64,000 bases of DNA from positions 558,001 through 622,000 of the forward strand of contig CANLXH010000002.1 of NCBI GenBank assembly GCA_947495075.1. Reading direction: 5' to 3'. The notes beneath the pieces are model-generated. The model was not told the origin of the DNA and did no database searches. It worked only from the letters and a program-made list of their open reading frames with translations. Below are positions 1-9,950 of this stretch, in pieces (the stretch's first letter is position 1; each line of letters begins with the position of its first letter). Position numbers and translations under genes: made by a program. The stretch comes from an uncultured Croceitalea sp. Its GTDB lineage: Bacteria; Bacteroidota; Bacteroidia; Flavobacteriales; Flavobacteriaceae.

Positions 1-2429
1 ATAAAGGTAAAACCTGGGAAAATATGGGTTTAAGAGATTCTCATCATATTGGCAGAATTATCATTAATCCAAACAACCCAAATGAAGTTGTTGTTGGTGT
101 AACCGGTCACCTGTATTCAAAGAACCAAGAACGCGGAATTTATAAAACAACAGATGGTGGAAAGTCATGGAACAAAACCTTGTTTGTTAATGATGAAACC
201 GGCATTATCGATGTGGCTAGTTCACCTTATAATTTTAATATACAATATGCTGCAGCTTGGCAAAAAGACCGTAAAGCCTGGAATTTTACTGGTAACGGTT
301 CGGGCTCAGGAATTTATAAGAGTGAAGACGGAGGCTCAACTTGGGAACTTTCAACTACTGCGGAAAGCGGTTTTCCTACTGGTAGTGGCGTAGGCCGAAT
401 AGGTTTGGCTGTTTTTGATGATACTACGGTTTATGCAGTACATGATAGTCAGTTTAGACGCGAGTCTGATGGAAAAAAGAAAAAGTCTTCTGACGAGTTG
501 ACAAAAGACGATTTTAAAACGATGTCCACAAAAACACTTCTGGCATTGGACAACAAAAAGCTGAATACTTATCTTAAAACAAATGGTTTTCAAGAAAAGT
601 ACCGTGCAGAAAACGTAAAAAATATGGTTAAAGATGGTGCCGTAAAACCAGCTGATTTGGCCAAGTATCTCGAGAATGCAAATTCTGCTTTGTTCGATAC
701 GCCAGTTATAGGAGCGGAAGTGTATCGAAGCGATGACACCGGAAAAACCTGGAAAAAAATGAATCAAAACTATATTGATGACCTTTTCTACAGTTATGGG
801 TATTACTTTGCGCAGGTACGTGTAGACCCTTCCAATAAAGACAAAATTTATTTGGCTGGGGTCCCATTAATTATGTCTAACGATGGTGGAAACACCTTTA
901 CTTCAATTGGCAAAGAGAATGTACATGCAGACCATCATGCGCTATGGATTAATCCTAAAAGACCTGGGCACTTGATTAATGGAAACGATGGTGGTGTTAA
1001 TATCACTTACGATGATGGCGGTACTTGGGTGAAGAAGAACTCACCGACCGTTGGTCAATTCTACGCCATAAATGTAGATAACGAAAAACCGTATAATGTT
1101 TATGGAGGTCTCCAAGATAATGGTGTTTGGAAAGGGGCTCACACTTCAGAAGAAAACAACCGTTGGCAGCAATCTGGTAAAAACCCATGGGAAATGATTA
1201 TGGGTGGCGATGGCATGCAGGTACAGATTGATAACCGAAATTCAAATATTGTGTATACAGGTTTTCAATTTGGGAATTACTACCGTTTAGACTTAGCAAA
1301 AAATAAACAAACACGTATTCAGCCTAAGCACGAGTTAGGCGAAGCACCATACCGTTTTAATTGGCAAACCCCAATCTTGTTGTCATCTCACAATCAGGAT
1401 ATTCTGTATTTGGGTGGAAATAAATTACACCGATCGTTGAACCAGGGTGATGAGTGGGAAGCAATTTCAGATGACTTAACTCAAGGTGGAAAAACAGGTA
1501 ATGTTGCCTATGGCACCATAACAACAATCTCAGAATCGCCGTTTAAATTTGGTTTGTTATATACTGGTAGTGATGATGGTTTGGTTCAGGTTTCAAAAAA
1601 TGCTGGAGGTAGTTGGGAGCAAATTTCAACATCGCTGCCAAAAAATTTATGGATAAGTGAAGTAGCCGCTTCAAAACACAAAAAAGAACGTGTTTATGCC
1701 ACATTGAATGGCTACCGTTTTGATGATTTTACTGCTTACGTTTATATGAGTAATGACTACGGAAAGACCTGGAAAAACATTTCAAATAACATTCCCACTT
1801 CACCAGTTAATGCTTTGGTGGAAGACCCAGAAAATGAAAACTTATTGTTTGTTGGTACGGATAACGGACTTTATGTTTCTTTTAATCAAGGTTCATCATG
1901 GGAATTATTTCAAAGCGGAATGCCCAATGTCGCCGTACATGATTTGGTGATTCAGCCCAAAGCCAAGCATCTACTAGTTGGTACGCATGGTCGCAGTATT
2001 TACAAGGCGGATATCTCTAAGCTTCAAAAAATGAATTCTGGAATCATGGCTGAAGATTTGTATGTTTTTGGAGTTGATACTATAAAACATTCTAAACGTT
2101 GGGGAAGTAGTTGGAGCAGTTGGGGCAAACCACAGACGCCAGGATTGGATGTGACTTTCTATTGCTCAAAACCTGGAACGTGTTCGGCAGCGGTTAAAAC
2201 ATTAGATGGAATTGAAGTAAGCACTACGGAAATTGAAGCTACTAAAGGACTGAATATTTTGTCTTATGATGTTGCCTTCACCAAAAAGGGTAAAAGTAAT
2301 TTTCTTAAAAAGAATAAGATGAGATTGACAGAGGCTAAAAATGGGAAAACTTATTTGCCAAAAGGGAAGTATACCATTGAGGTTTCTGGTAATGGCAAAA
2401 AAGAAACAATCGAATTTGAAATAGAGTAA
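1..2429 (+). CDS. VPS10/BNR Asp-box repeat protein (5' end outside window)
   Basis: The reading frame is already open at base 3 (KGKTWENM before the first internal Met at 24), so the true start lies upstream and the visible 801 residues plus a few are the C-terminal part. It is a string of Asp-box repeats of the sialidase/VPS10 sortilin type: DGGKSWNK, DGGSTWEL, DTGKTWKK, DGGNTF, DDGGTW, AGGSWEQ, DYGKTWKN, QGSSWEL. This predicts one or two large beta-propellers. The family in Bacteroidota is usually a secreted protein of about 1000 residues or more, often annotated as a glycosyl hydrolase without proven activity. The last 120 residues form a separate beta-rich tail (YLPKGKYTIEV) and do not look like a typical type IX sorting domain. 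The next gene starts directly at the stop. Fold is confident; substrate unknown. Confidence 0.85.
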   Translation, partial: KGKTWENMGLRDSHHIGRIIINPNNPNEVVVGVTGHLYSKNQERGIYKTTDGGKSWNKTLFVNDETGIIDVASSPYNFNIQYAAAWQKDRKAWNFTGNGSGSGIYKSEDGGSTWELSTTAESGFPTGSGVGRIGLAVFDDTTVYAVHDSQFRRESDGKKKKSSDELTKDDFKTMSTKTLLALDNKKLNTYLKTNGFQEKYRAENVKNMVKDGAVKPADLAKYLENANSALFDTPVIGAEVYRSDDTGKTWKKMNQNYIDDLFYSYGYYFAQVRVDPSNKDKIYLAGVPLIMSNDGGNTFTSIGKENVHADHHALWINPKRPGHLINGNDGGVNITYDDGGTWVKKNSPTVGQFYAINVDNEKPYNVYGGLQDNGVWKGAHTSEENNRWQQSGKNPWEMIMGGDGMQVQIDNRNSNIVYTGFQFGNYYRLDLAKNKQTRIQPKHELGEAPYRFNWQTPILLSSHNQDILYLGGNKLHRSLNQGDEWEAISDDLTQGGKTGNVAYGTITTISESPFKFGLLYTGSDDGLVQVSKNAGGSWEQISTSLPKNLWISEVAASKHKKERVYATLNGYRFDDFTAYVYMSNDYGKTWKNISNNIPTSPVNALVEDPENENLLFVGTDNGLYVSFNQGSSWELFQSGMPNVAVHDLVIQPKAKHLLVGTHGRSIYKADISKLQKMNSGIMAEDLYVFGVDTIKHSKRWGSSWSSWGKPQTPGLDVTFYCSKPGTCSAAVKTLDGIEVSTTEIEATKGLNILSYDVAFTKKGKSNFLKKNKMRLTEAKNGKTYLPKGKYTIEVSGNGKKETIEFEIE

Positions 2430-2819
2430 ATGCAATTGACCCTTAGCATTCCTGCATTACTATTTCCGGCTATTTCTTTAACCATGCTAGCTTACAACGC
2501 TCGGTATTTGGCTATTGCAGCCCTAATTCGAAATCTTCACGGGCAGTATTCAAACGACGCTACTACACCACTAAAAAAACAGATAGAACAACTACGGAAA
2601 AGATTAGATATCATTAAAAATATGCAGGCTACAGCCATCGTAAGTTTTTTGTTGGCAGCGGTTACCATGTTTCTGGTTTATGTGGAGTTAGAAGTATGGG
2701 CAAATATCATCTTTGGAATTAGTCTGGTCTTTTTAATGATATCCCTAATTCTATCTTTGATTGAAGTACAATTATCCACCAAAGCATTGGGTATTCAACT
2801 TAAAAACATGGAGAAATAA
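2430..2819 (+). CDS. DUF2721 family membrane protein
   Basis: A 129-residue protein with an N-terminal hydrophobic helix (LSIPALLFPAISLTMLAY), a charged cytoplasmic-looking stretch with KKQIEQLRKRLDI around residues 49-62, and two more membrane helices (about 68-88 and 92-112). The pattern and the AYNARYLAIAALIRNLH segment match the DUF2721 family, small inner-membrane proteins of unknown function. Its ATG follows the stop codon of the VPS10-like gene with no gap, so the two are co-transcribed and probably translationally coupled. A convergent hairpin terminator follows directly. Function is not known. Confidence 0.8.
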   Translation: MQLTLSIPALLFPAISLTMLAYNARYLAIAALIRNLHGQYSNDATTPLKKQIEQLRKRLDIIKNMQATAIVSFLLAAVTMFLVYVELEVWANIIFGISLVFLMISLILSLIEVQLSTKALGIQLKNMEK

Positions 2820-2851
2820 AAAAGCCCAAGTAAGTTCTTACTTAGACTTTT
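2820..2851. terminator. Bidirectional terminator hairpin between convergent genes
   Basis: AAGTAAG pairs with CTTACTT (stem 2828-2834/2837-2843), with an outer AAAAG/CTTTT helix separated by a 3x3 internal loop. A-run on the left and T-run on the right suit termination of both the DUF2721 operon and the convergent peroxiredoxin-like gene. Confidence 0.6.
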
Positions 2852-2872
2852 ACATTAAAATCTACAATTAAT

Positions 2873-3526
2873 TTAAGCTAATTGTAATTGCTTTACAGCT
2901 TCTAAAATGGCCGTGGTATCAGCTCTTTTAGTATAATCTTCATTAACAAAAGAATACAACACTTCTCTATTTGAATCAACCACCAACGTTGCAGGCATAG
3001 GCAGTTCAAAATTTGAATTTTCATTATGGGCTTCTATATCAATACCAAAAGAATTGTATACTTCTTGTAGGGCCTGTGGCATTTTAAACACTAGACCAAG
3101 CTCTCTTGCATACGAATTATCATAGTCCGTAAGCACATCAAAAGCAATTTCATTTTTCTCTGTAGTAGTAAGTGAATTATCTGGTGTCTCTGGTGTTATC
3201 GCGACCAAATTTGCCCCCAACTCCTTTAGCTCTGGTAAAATCTGTTGTAAAGCTCTGAGCTCAAAATTACAATATGGGCACCATCCACCACGATAAAAAG
3301 AAATAACCAATGGTCCATTATCCAATAGTTTACCAAGGTCTAATTTTTTTCCTTTCGCATTAACAAATTCAGTTACTGGAAGTACATCTCCTTTTTTTAT
3401 ACTATTGCTTATAATATTTTCATTTACCAAGGCTTGGGTAGCCGCATCCATAATAGCCAAATTAGCCGCAGGAATTCTTCCCCTACTCTTTTTGTTATAG
3501 TCCAACAATGTTTGTGTAAGTGACAT
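2873..3526 (-). CDS. Peroxiredoxin-like (AhpC/TSA fold) protein
   Basis: A 217-residue thioredoxin-fold protein. The active-site segment is GGWCPYCNFEL with Cys83 and Cys86 in a CxxC arrangement, preceded by VISFYRG, the usual peroxiredoxin beta strand. This matches the AhpC/TSA-like subgroup with a thioredoxin-style CxxC rather than the PxxxTxxC motif of classic 2-Cys peroxiredoxins. It probably reduces peroxides or disulfides in the cytoplasm, as no signal peptide is visible. The first 45 residues are a helical extension common in this subgroup. It stands alone between the convergent terminator and the aspartoacylase-like gene, with 107 bases before it. Substrate and electron donor cannot be read from sequence. 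Confidence 0.85.
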   Translation of the reverse strand: MSLTQTLLDYNKKSRGRIPAANLAIMDAATQALVNENIISNSIKKGDVLPVTEFVNAKGKKLDLGKLLDNGPLVISFYRGGWCPYCNFELRALQQILPELKELGANLVAITPETPDNSLTTTEKNEIAFDVLTDYDNSYARELGLVFKMPQALQEVYNSFGIDIEAHNENSNFELPMPATLVVDSNREVLYSFVNEDYTKRADTTAILEAVKQLQLA

Positions 3527-3633
3527 AATTATAATATTTACTCACTTAAGTCGTGTAAAATTTTAATCATTATCCTGAAATGGGTTAAAATACTGTTAAG
3601 GCAAATTGGCTTTTGAAAAAGTAATAACTAATA

Positions 3634-4590
3634 TTATCGCCCCACATGAAATAATGCATCTCCTTGATTAATCACTGCTTGGTGATTTATGCAAAACATA
3701 TAACCATCTAAAGGAGCTAGTATCTTTTTGCTTCTTTTTGCAAAAGTATCGGTAATGACTCCTAGCGTCTGTCCTTTTTTTATGGCAACACCGTTCTCAA
3801 CTTCCGGAATAAACATCCCAGCCCTTGACGCCCTCACCCATCGTGTAGTCTGTAAATGAACCATCTCTTTTCGTGTTGATTTGGAGTTGGTCAACATCCC
3901 ATAATCGCAAAGTACATTCTTGATTCCCGCAATGGCGGTTTGTATCGAGAATTCATCAAAGCGCATACTTTCTCCAGCTTCATAAACGACCATAGGTTTT
4001 TGCATATTAAAGGCCGCTTTTCGAAAAGAACCCGAAATCAATTTTGAAGCAAAATAGAGTGGGGCATTAAAAATTTCTGCTATTTTTTTACTTGTTTTAT
4101 CTTCGGCGGTATAACGTACTTGTGGATAATTATGTCGCTGTCCTCCACCTGTATGTAAATCGATTCCAAAATCTACCTGTGGTAAAATCTCATTGGTATA
4201 ATGATAGGCCATTCTGCTGGCTAAAGAGCCAGATTTTGTACCAGGAAAACTTCTGTTCACATCTTTACCATCGGGCACATCTCTAGAAAAGTGGATGAAT
4301 CCAAAAATATTCAAAATTGGAACTACAATAACGGCACCTTTTTCAAGTTTAAAATCATTTTTCTCCAACATTCTTCGCAAGGTTTCTACACCATTAATTT
4401 CATCGCCATGAAGACCCGCCTGAAGTAAAACTGTTGGTCCTGGTTTTTTAGCATTAAAAACATGAACAGGAATATCAATTAGAGTTCCTGTCGGCAAACG
4501 TGAAATTTGAATTCTTACCAGCTTATTTTCCCCTGGTTTTATTTCATCACCATTGATTTTTAATATTTTATTTTCTTCTTCTAAAGGCAT
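3634..4590 (-). CDS. Succinylglutamate desuccinylase/aspartoacylase family zinc hydrolase
   Basis: A 318-residue M14-like zinc amidohydrolase. The zinc and substrate signatures are present in order: GLHGDEING (His61, Glu64), DVNRSFPG (Asn112, Arg113) and DLHTGGG (His146). The family removes acyl groups from amino acids or amino-acid tails, but the substrate here is not given by sequence. The C-terminal 80 residues form a lipoyl/barrel-sandwich-like domain (GVAIKKGQTLGVI, LDGYMFCI). Its start overlaps the end of the RimK-like gene by 23 bases, so the two are translationally coupled and probably act on the same molecule. RimK genes are often paired with such hydrolases, which suggests one adds and the other trims glutamate-like residues; that is inference. 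Confidence 0.85.
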   Translation of the reverse strand: MPLEEENKILKINGDEIKPGENKLVRIQISRLPTGTLIDIPVHVFNAKKPGPTVLLQAGLHGDEINGVETLRRMLEKNDFKLEKGAVIVVPILNIFGFIHFSRDVPDGKDVNRSFPGTKSGSLASRMAYHYTNEILPQVDFGIDLHTGGGQRHNYPQVRYTAEDKTSKKIAEIFNAPLYFASKLISGSFRKAAFNMQKPMVVYEAGESMRFDEFSIQTAIAGIKNVLCDYGMLTNSKSTRKEMVHLQTTRWVRASRAGMFIPEVENGVAIKKGQTLGVITDTFAKRSKKILAPLDGYMFCINHQAVINQGDALFHVGR

Positions 4591-5518
4591 TTTTTTCTAC
4601 AAATTGAATGATGTGTTTTGCAACGTTTACCCCCGTTGCACCTTCTATTCCTTTTAATCCAGGAGAAGCGTTTACTTCCAATAAAACTGGTCCATTCTTA
4701 GAGCGCATTAAATCCACACCGGAAACTCCTAAGCCTAAATATTTTGTTGCATTAAGAGCAATGTATTTTTCTCTTGGTGTAATCTCTACTTCTTCCGTTT
4801 TTCCACCCCGATGCACGTTAGAACGAAACTCTTCTATTTCGCTAGAGCGTTTCATACTTGCTATAACCTTATTGCCCACAACTATAATTCTAATATCTTC
4901 TCCATTGGCTTCTTCAACATAACGCTGCAATAAAATGCTAGTATCCATTTTGTAAAAAGTGTCGATGATAGACTTTGCAGACTTTTTGGTTTCTGCCAAA
5001 ATAACCCCCATCCCCTGCGTACCCTCCTGAATTTTAATGATGACCGGTGCACCACCCAAAATTCGTATCTGTTCGGCGATGTTATCAGGATTTATAGAAA
5101 ACAAGGTTTCGGGAATAGGAATTCCTTTTCGAGCCATAATCTGAAGGGTGCGTACCTTATTTCTTGCTCTGGTAATCCCTAAAGAGCGAGCGGTGCTAAA
5201 TACACCATTCATTTCAAATTGCTTTACAATAGCTGCACCATGCCGAGTTACTTTTGTACCTATTCGGGGGATTATCGCATCAAATTCATTGGTTACATCC
5301 TCCTCTCCCAAAAATATTTTTGGTTTACCATCCCCAAGTTTTACAGAGCATTTAGTATGGTCAATAAGTTCTACATAGTGACCTAAATTTTCAGCTTCTT
5401 CAGCAATTCTTCTGGTAGAATGTACATTTAGACTTACCGACAAGAGGGCGATATCCATACCTATAAAAAGCAAATTATATACCTTGTCAATATCGTTCAA
5501 AATTTTTTGATTTGACAC
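4568..5518 (-). CDS. rimK: RimK-like ATP-grasp ligase
   Basis: A 316-residue ATP-grasp ligase of the RimK family, which attaches L-glutamate residues to the C terminus of ribosomal protein S6 in E. coli. Visible signatures are the pre-ATP-grasp N domain (residues 15-100), the ATP-binding segment IIKIQEGTQGMGV, and the metal-binding end LLEVNASPGLKGIEGATG. Length is close to E. coli RimK (about 300). The coupled downstream aspartoacylase-like gene is the usual partner, but the third common partner, a RimK-associated aspartic-protease-fold protein (RimB-like), is absent: the upstream neighbour is the divergent sdh operon. The target could be S6 or another substrate, so the symbol is family-level. 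Confidence 0.85.
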   Translation of the reverse strand: MSNQKILNDIDKVYNLLFIGMDIALLSVSLNVHSTRRIAEEAENLGHYVELIDHTKCSVKLGDGKPKIFLGEEDVTNEFDAIIPRIGTKVTRHGAAIVKQFEMNGVFSTARSLGITRARNKVRTLQIMARKGIPIPETLFSINPDNIAEQIRILGGAPVIIKIQEGTQGMGVILAETKKSAKSIIDTFYKMDTSILLQRYVEEANGEDIRIIVVGNKVIASMKRSSEIEEFRSNVHRGGKTEEVEITPREKYIALNATKYLGLGVSGVDLMRSKNGPVLLEVNASPGLKGIEGATGVNVAKHIIQFVEKNAFRRRK

Positions 5519-5681
5519 GAAAGTGTTTTTTATTTTTAAAACGACTATACAAAAAATAGTGATTTAAATTTATTTTGTTTAATTTTTTGATGTTATTATG
5601 CGAACAAAAAAGTTATACTTTAAACAATTCATAACCTTCACTTAAACTGATTATAAATAAAATACGAAAACGTTGTAAAAG

Positions 5682-5712
5682 TTGTTAATAACTTGCCCGT
5701 ACCGTAACTTTG
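5682..5712 (+). promoter_or_regulatory. Bacteroidota-type promoter for sdhCAB
   Basis: TTG at 5682-5684, a 20-base spacer and TAACTTTG at 5705-5712, an exact match to the TAnnTTTG -7 element. Predicted start of transcription is near 5717, leaving a leader of about 15 bases before the sdhC ATG. The rest of 5519-5704, shared with the divergent rimK gene, is AT-rich with nothing else I can name. Confidence 0.7.
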
Positions 5713-5732
5713 TAATGTTAAAAAACTAACAA

Positions 5733-6401
5733 ATGAGTGGATTGATTAAATCTTCGCTGGCCAGAAAAGTAGTGATGGCACTTTCAGGTCTTTTTCTAGT
5801 CTTTTTCTTGGCACAACATTTTACCATCAATATTACTTCTGTTATTGACCCAGAAACATTTAATACATGGTCTCATTTTATGGGCTATAATCCTTTGGTG
5901 CAATATCTGCTTCAGCCTATCCTTATCGCTGGGGTAATCATCCATTTTGTGATGGGGTTTATTTTAGAGATACAAAATCGAAATGCCCGAGGAATAAGTT
6001 ACGTTAAATATAAAGGCAGTGCTAATACACCTTGGGTGTCACGGAATATGATATACACTGGTTTAGTAATCCTTGCATTTTTAGGGCTTCATTTCTACGA
6101 TTTTTGGATTCATGAAATGAGCTACAAATATGTAGATATGCTTCCTGAAAACCCAACAAGATATTATGAAGAAACTGTAGAGAAATTTGCTCCTTTCTGG
6201 AGAACCGTTATTTACGTAATCTCATTTGTTTTGCTGAGTCTTCATTTATGGCACGGCTTTGCATCATCATTCCAAAGTATGGGTGTGAACAACAAATACA
6301 CACCAGCTATTAAAACATTTGCTAAAATCTTTGCGGTGGTAATTCCGTTAGGCTTTGCTTTTATTGCATTGTACCACCACCTTAACCCAATAACACATTA
6401 A
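5733..6401 (+). CDS. sdhC: Succinate dehydrogenase cytochrome b subunit
   Basis: A 222-residue membrane anchor with five predicted transmembrane helices and haem-ligand histidines in the helices ([32 protein letters not shown]). This is the single-subunit, di-haem cytochrome b type (type B succinate:quinone oxidoreductase) used by Bacteroidota and epsilonproteobacteria, which explains the lack of a separate sdhD. It passes electrons between the iron-sulfur subunit and menaquinone in the inner membrane. The flavoprotein gene starts 2 bases after the stop, so translation is coupled. The promoter with a TAACTTTG element lies just upstream. Confidence 0.95.
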   Translation: MSGLIKSSLARKVVMALSGLFLVFFLAQHFTINITSVIDPETFNTWSHFMGYNPLVQYLLQPILIAGVIIHFVMGFILEIQNRNARGISYVKYKGSANTPWVSRNMIYTGLVILAFLGLHFYDFWIHEMSYKYVDMLPENPTRYYEETVEKFAPFWRTVIYVISFVLLSLHLWHGFASSFQSMGVNNKYTPAIKTFAKIFAVVIPLGFAFIALYHHLNPITH

Positions 6402-6403
6402 TT

Positions 6404-8407
6404 ATGGGAGTATTGGATTCTAAAGTTCCTGAAGGGCCGTTGGCCGAAAAATGGACTAAACATAAAAATGACATTAATCTAGTTAACCCTGCTAACAAAC
6501 GAAATATAGATATTATCGTTGTTGGTACTGGTTTGGCAGGTGGTTCTGCAGCCGCTACTTTGGCAGAACTTGGTTATAACGTTAAAACTTTCTGCTACCA
6601 AGATTCTCCTAGGCGTGCACATTCTATTGCAGCGCAAGGAGGTATTAACGCAGCAAAAAATTACCAAGGTGATGGGGATAGCCCATACCGATTATTTTAC
6701 GATACCATAAAAGGAGGTGATTACCGCTCTAGAGAGGCAAATGTATATCGTTTAGCACAGGAATCTGTTAATATTATTGACCAATGTGTAGCGCAAGGTG
6801 TTCCTTTTGCTCGTGAATATGGAGGTCTTTTAGACAATCGTTCTTTTGGTGGCGTATTAGTTTCAAGAACTTTTTACGCCAAAGGACAGACTGGACAGCA
6901 ACTATTGTTGGGTGCTTATTCTGCAATGAATCGCCAAATAAATAGAGGGAAAATTAAATCTATGAATCGTCATGAGATGATGGATTTAGTTTTGGTTGAT
7001 GGAAAAGCCCGTGGTATTATAGCACGTGATTTAGTTTCTGGTGAAATTCAAAGGCACTCCGCACACGCTGTAGTCTTAGCAACTGGTGGGTATGGAAATG
7101 TATTCTTCTTGTCTACTAATGCTATGGGAAGTAATGTGATGGCTGCTTGGAGAGCTCATAAAAGAGGAGCTTTTATGGCGAATCCTTGCTTCACACAAAT
7201 TCATCCTACTTGTATTCCAGTTTCAGGCGAGCATCAATCAAAATTAACGTTGATGTCAGAATCTTTGCGTAATGACGGTCGTATTTGGGTTCCCAAAAGA
7301 AAAGAAGATGCCATAGCTATACGAGAAGGAAAATTAAAACCGACGCAACTTGCGGAAGAAGAACGTGATTATTACTTGGAACGTAGGTATCCTGCTTTTG
7401 GAAACTTAGTGCCTCGTGATGTGGCTTCCCGTGCTGCAAAAGAACGCTGTGATGCTGGTTTTGGGGTTAATAAAACAGGTGAGGCAGTTTACCTAGATTT
7501 CTCTGCTGCAATAAAACGTTATGGAAAAGAAAAGGCGCTCACTTCTGGTATGAAAGGTGCTGATGAAGCAACTTTAATAAAATTGGGAGAGGAAATCATC
7601 GAAGCTAAATACGGAAACCTTTTTCAGATGTACGAGAAAATCGTAGACGAAAATCCGTACAAAACGCCAATGATGATTTACCCTGCAGTACACTATACTA
7701 TGGGGGGACTTTGGGTTGATTATAATTTACAGACAACAATCCCTGGATGTTATGCAGCTGGAGAAGCTAACTTTAGTGATCATGGCGCAAATAGATTGGG
7801 AGCTTCTGCTTTAATGCAAGGTTTAGCCGATGGTTATTTTGTACTTCCTTATACTATTGGAGATTATTTATCTGACGATATTAGAACAGGTCCCATTTCT
7901 ACAGATAGTCCTGAGTTTGAAGCTGCAGAAAAAGATGTTCGAGATAGAATGGAAAAATTGATGTCTGGTAAAGGCGAACATTCCGTTGATTATTACCATA
8001 AGCGGTTAGGTAAAATAATGTGGAACAAATGTGGAATGTCTCGTAATGAAAAAGAGTTAAAAGAAGCCATAGCTGAAATCTCTGAACTGCGAAAAGACTT
8101 CTGGGAAAATGTTAAGATTCCTGGAGATAGTAATGCTAAAAACCAAGAATTGGAAAAAGCAGGTCGTGTTGCAGACTTCTTAGAATTGGGTGAGTTATTC
8201 GCAAAAGATGCCTTAACAAGAAACGAATCTTGCGGAGGGCATTTCCGTGAAGAATACCAAACTCCTGAAGGCGAAGCTTTACGTGACGATAAAAATTTCA
8301 AATTTGTTTCTGCATGGGAATATAAGGGAGAACCTAAAGATGCCAAGCTTCATAAAGAGACTTTGAAATACGAAAACATTGAATTAAAAACACGCTCCTA
8401 TAAATAA
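6404..8407 (+). CDS. sdhA: Succinate dehydrogenase/fumarate reductase flavoprotein subunit
   Basis: A 667-residue flavoprotein. The FAD-binding signature GTGLAGGS is at 41-48, and the [12 protein letters not shown] segment contains His73, the expected site of covalent FAD attachment. The capping and catalytic parts are recognisable: [28 protein letters not shown] (catalytic Arg region), [10 protein letters not shown], and [17 protein letters not shown]. It oxidises succinate to fumarate in the citric acid cycle on the cytoplasmic side of the membrane. Length is typical for the type B enzyme. It lies between sdhC and sdhB in one operon, with 10 bases before sdhB. No irregularity is visible. 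Confidence 0.97.
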   Translation: MGVLDSKVPEGPLAEKWTKHKNDINLVNPANKRNIDIIVVGTGLAGGSAAATLAELGYNVKTFCYQDSPRRAHSIAAQGGINAAKNYQGDGDSPYRLFYDTIKGGDYRSREANVYRLAQESVNIIDQCVAQGVPFAREYGGLLDNRSFGGVLVSRTFYAKGQTGQQLLLGAYSAMNRQINRGKIKSMNRHEMMDLVLVDGKARGIIARDLVSGEIQRHSAHAVVLATGGYGNVFFLSTNAMGSNVMAAWRAHKRGAFMANPCFTQIHPTCIPVSGEHQSKLTLMSESLRNDGRIWVPKRKEDAIAIREGKLKPTQLAEEERDYYLERRYPAFGNLVPRDVASRAAKERCDAGFGVNKTGEAVYLDFSAAIKRYGKEKALTSGMKGADEATLIKLGEEIIEAKYGNLFQMYEKIVDENPYKTPMMIYPAVHYTMGGLWVDYNLQTTIPGCYAAGEANFSDHGANRLGASALMQGLADGYFVLPYTIGDYLSDDIRTGPISTDSPEFEAAEKDVRDRMEKLMSGKGEHSVDYYHKRLGKIMWNKCGMSRNEKELKEAIAEISELRKDFWENVKIPGDSNAKNQELEKAGRVADFLELGELFAKDALTRNESCGGHFREEYQTPEGEALRDDKNFKFVSAWEYKGEPKDAKLHKETLKYENIELKTRSYK

Positions 8408-8417
8408 TTGCTATGAT

Positions 8418-9164
8418 ATGAAGTTAAATTTAAAAATTTGGAGACAAAAAGATGCTAACTCAAAAGGTAAAATGGTTGAATACACCCTTGACGGTGTGGA
8501 AGGCGATATGTCTTTTTTAGAAATGCTAGACATTTTAAATGAAGAATTAATTACTAAAGGAGAAGAACCCGTCGAGTTTGATCACGATTGTAGAGAAGGT
8601 ATTTGCGGAACTTGTTCTTTGCAAATAAATGGTGAACCTCATGGTCCAGATAGGCTAGTGACTACCTGTCAATTGCATATGCGTAAATTCAATGATGGAG
8701 ATACTATAGTTATAGAGCCATTTAGAGCGAAAGCTTTTCCAGTGATCAAAGATTTAATTGTTGATAGAAGTTCTTTTGATCGTATACAACAAGCAGGTGG
8801 TTTTATATCTGTAAATACTTCTGGAAATACAGTTGATGCCAATGCCATTCCAATTGATAAACATGATGCTGATGCAGCTATGGATGCAGCTACATGTATT
8901 GGTTGCGGTGCATGTGTGGCAGCATGTAAAAATGCCAGTGCAATGCTCTTTACCTCAGCAAAAGTTTCTCAGTTTGCCTTATTACCACAAGGCCAAGTTG
9001 AGGCTACAGATCGTGTGCAAAATATGGTTCGCCAAATGGATTTAGAAGGTTTTGGTAATTGTACCAATACTGGAGCATGTGAAGTTGAGTGCCCTAAAGG
9101 AATTTCATTAGAGAATATTGCCCGTATGAATAGAGAATATTTAGCAGCAAATATTAAGGGATAA
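8418..9164 (+). CDS. sdhB: Succinate dehydrogenase/fumarate reductase iron-sulfur subunit
   Basis: A 248-residue iron-sulfur protein with three cluster-binding regions. The [2Fe-2S] ferredoxin domain holds CREGICGTC plus a later Cys (VTTC). The C-terminal ferredoxin domain holds [11 protein letters not shown] for [4Fe-4S] and [14 protein letters not shown], which supplies the ligands of the third cluster. It carries electrons from FAD in SdhA to the haems and menaquinone in SdhC. It is the last gene of sdhCAB and is followed 25 bases later by a strong intrinsic terminator, so the operon ends here. Confidence 0.97.
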   Translation: MKLNLKIWRQKDANSKGKMVEYTLDGVEGDMSFLEMLDILNEELITKGEEPVEFDHDCREGICGTCSLQINGEPHGPDRLVTTCQLHMRKFNDGDTIVIEPFRAKAFPVIKDLIVDRSSFDRIQQAGGFISVNTSGNTVDANAIPIDKHDADAAMDAATCIGCGACVAACKNASAMLFTSAKVSQFALLPQGQVEATDRVQNMVRQMDLEGFGNCTNTGACEVECPKGISLENIARMNREYLAANIKG

Positions 9165-9188
9165 TATATCTTAATTCTTATAACCTTT

Positions 9189-9226
9189 GAAAGCCTATCA
9201 ACAATAAATTGATGGGTTTTTTGTTT
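9189..9226 (+). terminator. Intrinsic terminator of sdhCAB
   Basis: CCTATCAA (9194-9201) pairs with TTGATGGG (9209-9216) with one G-U pair and a 7-base loop. The flanking AAAG/TTTT extends the stem, and a T-rich run follows. Confidence 0.85.
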
Positions 9227-9252
9227 TATATAAATCCCCCAATCCTGATAGA

Positions 9253-9912
9253 ATGCTAAAAAATTATTTTGTTAGAGTACTAATCCTATTATTTATTTCT
9301 ACGTCTAGCTTTAGTCAAATAGATGCCAACTCTGTAATGGGTATTCCAACCGGAACTCTTTCAGAGATTACAGCAATTACTGATGCATTAGAAGGAGCTT
9401 TTGCATATGCAACAGACACAGATAAATTATACACTTTTAATGGTGCAATTTGGAGTGAAGTTACCAATAATATAGGATCGGCTTATATGGGCGTCTTTAT
9501 TATATCAGCAACTGGTAACCAAACTATAACAGGAATACCCTTTCAACCATCACAAATAAGTTTTGTGGCTCATGCAAATGTGGAAACCCTAAATCTAAAT
9601 TCTGATAACGGTACAAATAATAACAACTCTGGTATATCTAACTCTTTTGGTACTTCTAATGGTTTTGCACGCGATGATAGCGGAACTATAATTCAGCAAA
9701 ACATCTATGTAGGTGGTTCAGGTAATTCTATAAATGATATTTCTAGATACGCCTCTAGCGCTCACTGTATTGGTGTCAGGTATGGTAATCAGAACGGTGA
9801 TTCTCTAGGCTTGACAACTGCTTCAGTTATTTCTTTCAATCTAAATGGATTTACCTTAAATGTAGACAACTTAGCAGATAATCTTGTTGTTATTTACCAG
9901 GCATACGACTAA
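9253..9912 (+). CDS. Secreted protein of unknown function
   Basis: A 219-residue protein with a clear signal peptide (NYFVRVLILLFISTSSFSQ, cleavage near residue 22). Residues 35-75 hold a short module ending in DKLYTFNGAIWSEVT, which recurs in flavobacterial surface proteins (a tyrosine/tryptophan pair of the form lYtFnGaxW). The rest is Asn/Ser/Gly-rich and predicted all-beta, ending FTLNVDNLADNLVVIYQAYD. This half resembles small beta-sandwich domains of surface and phage-tail proteins, but I cannot assign a family. There are no conserved catalytic residues. It is monocistronic between the sdh terminator and a hairpin. It has a T9SS-like setting (gliding genes elsewhere in the window) but no recognisable sorting domain. 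Confidence 0.7.
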   Translation: MLKNYFVRVLILLFISTSSFSQIDANSVMGIPTGTLSEITAITDALEGAFAYATDTDKLYTFNGAIWSEVTNNIGSAYMGVFIISATGNQTITGIPFQPSQISFVAHANVETLNLNSDNGTNNNNSGISNSFGTSNGFARDDSGTIIQQNIYVGGSGNSINDISRYASSAHCIGVRYGNQNGDSLGLTTASVISFNLNGFTLNVDNLADNLVVIYQAYD

Positions 9913-9950
9913 GCATAAAATACAACATCCAAGATTATATTCTTACTCTA

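Noticed and set aside
351-767. Long open frame on the minus strand inside the VPS10-like gene
   Set aside because: Its sequence is rich in Cys/Phe/Ile with no domain, and it lies opposite a clear Asp-box repeat gene; it is an antisense shadow, as are similar frames opposite scoB, the atp genes and the TonB receptor.
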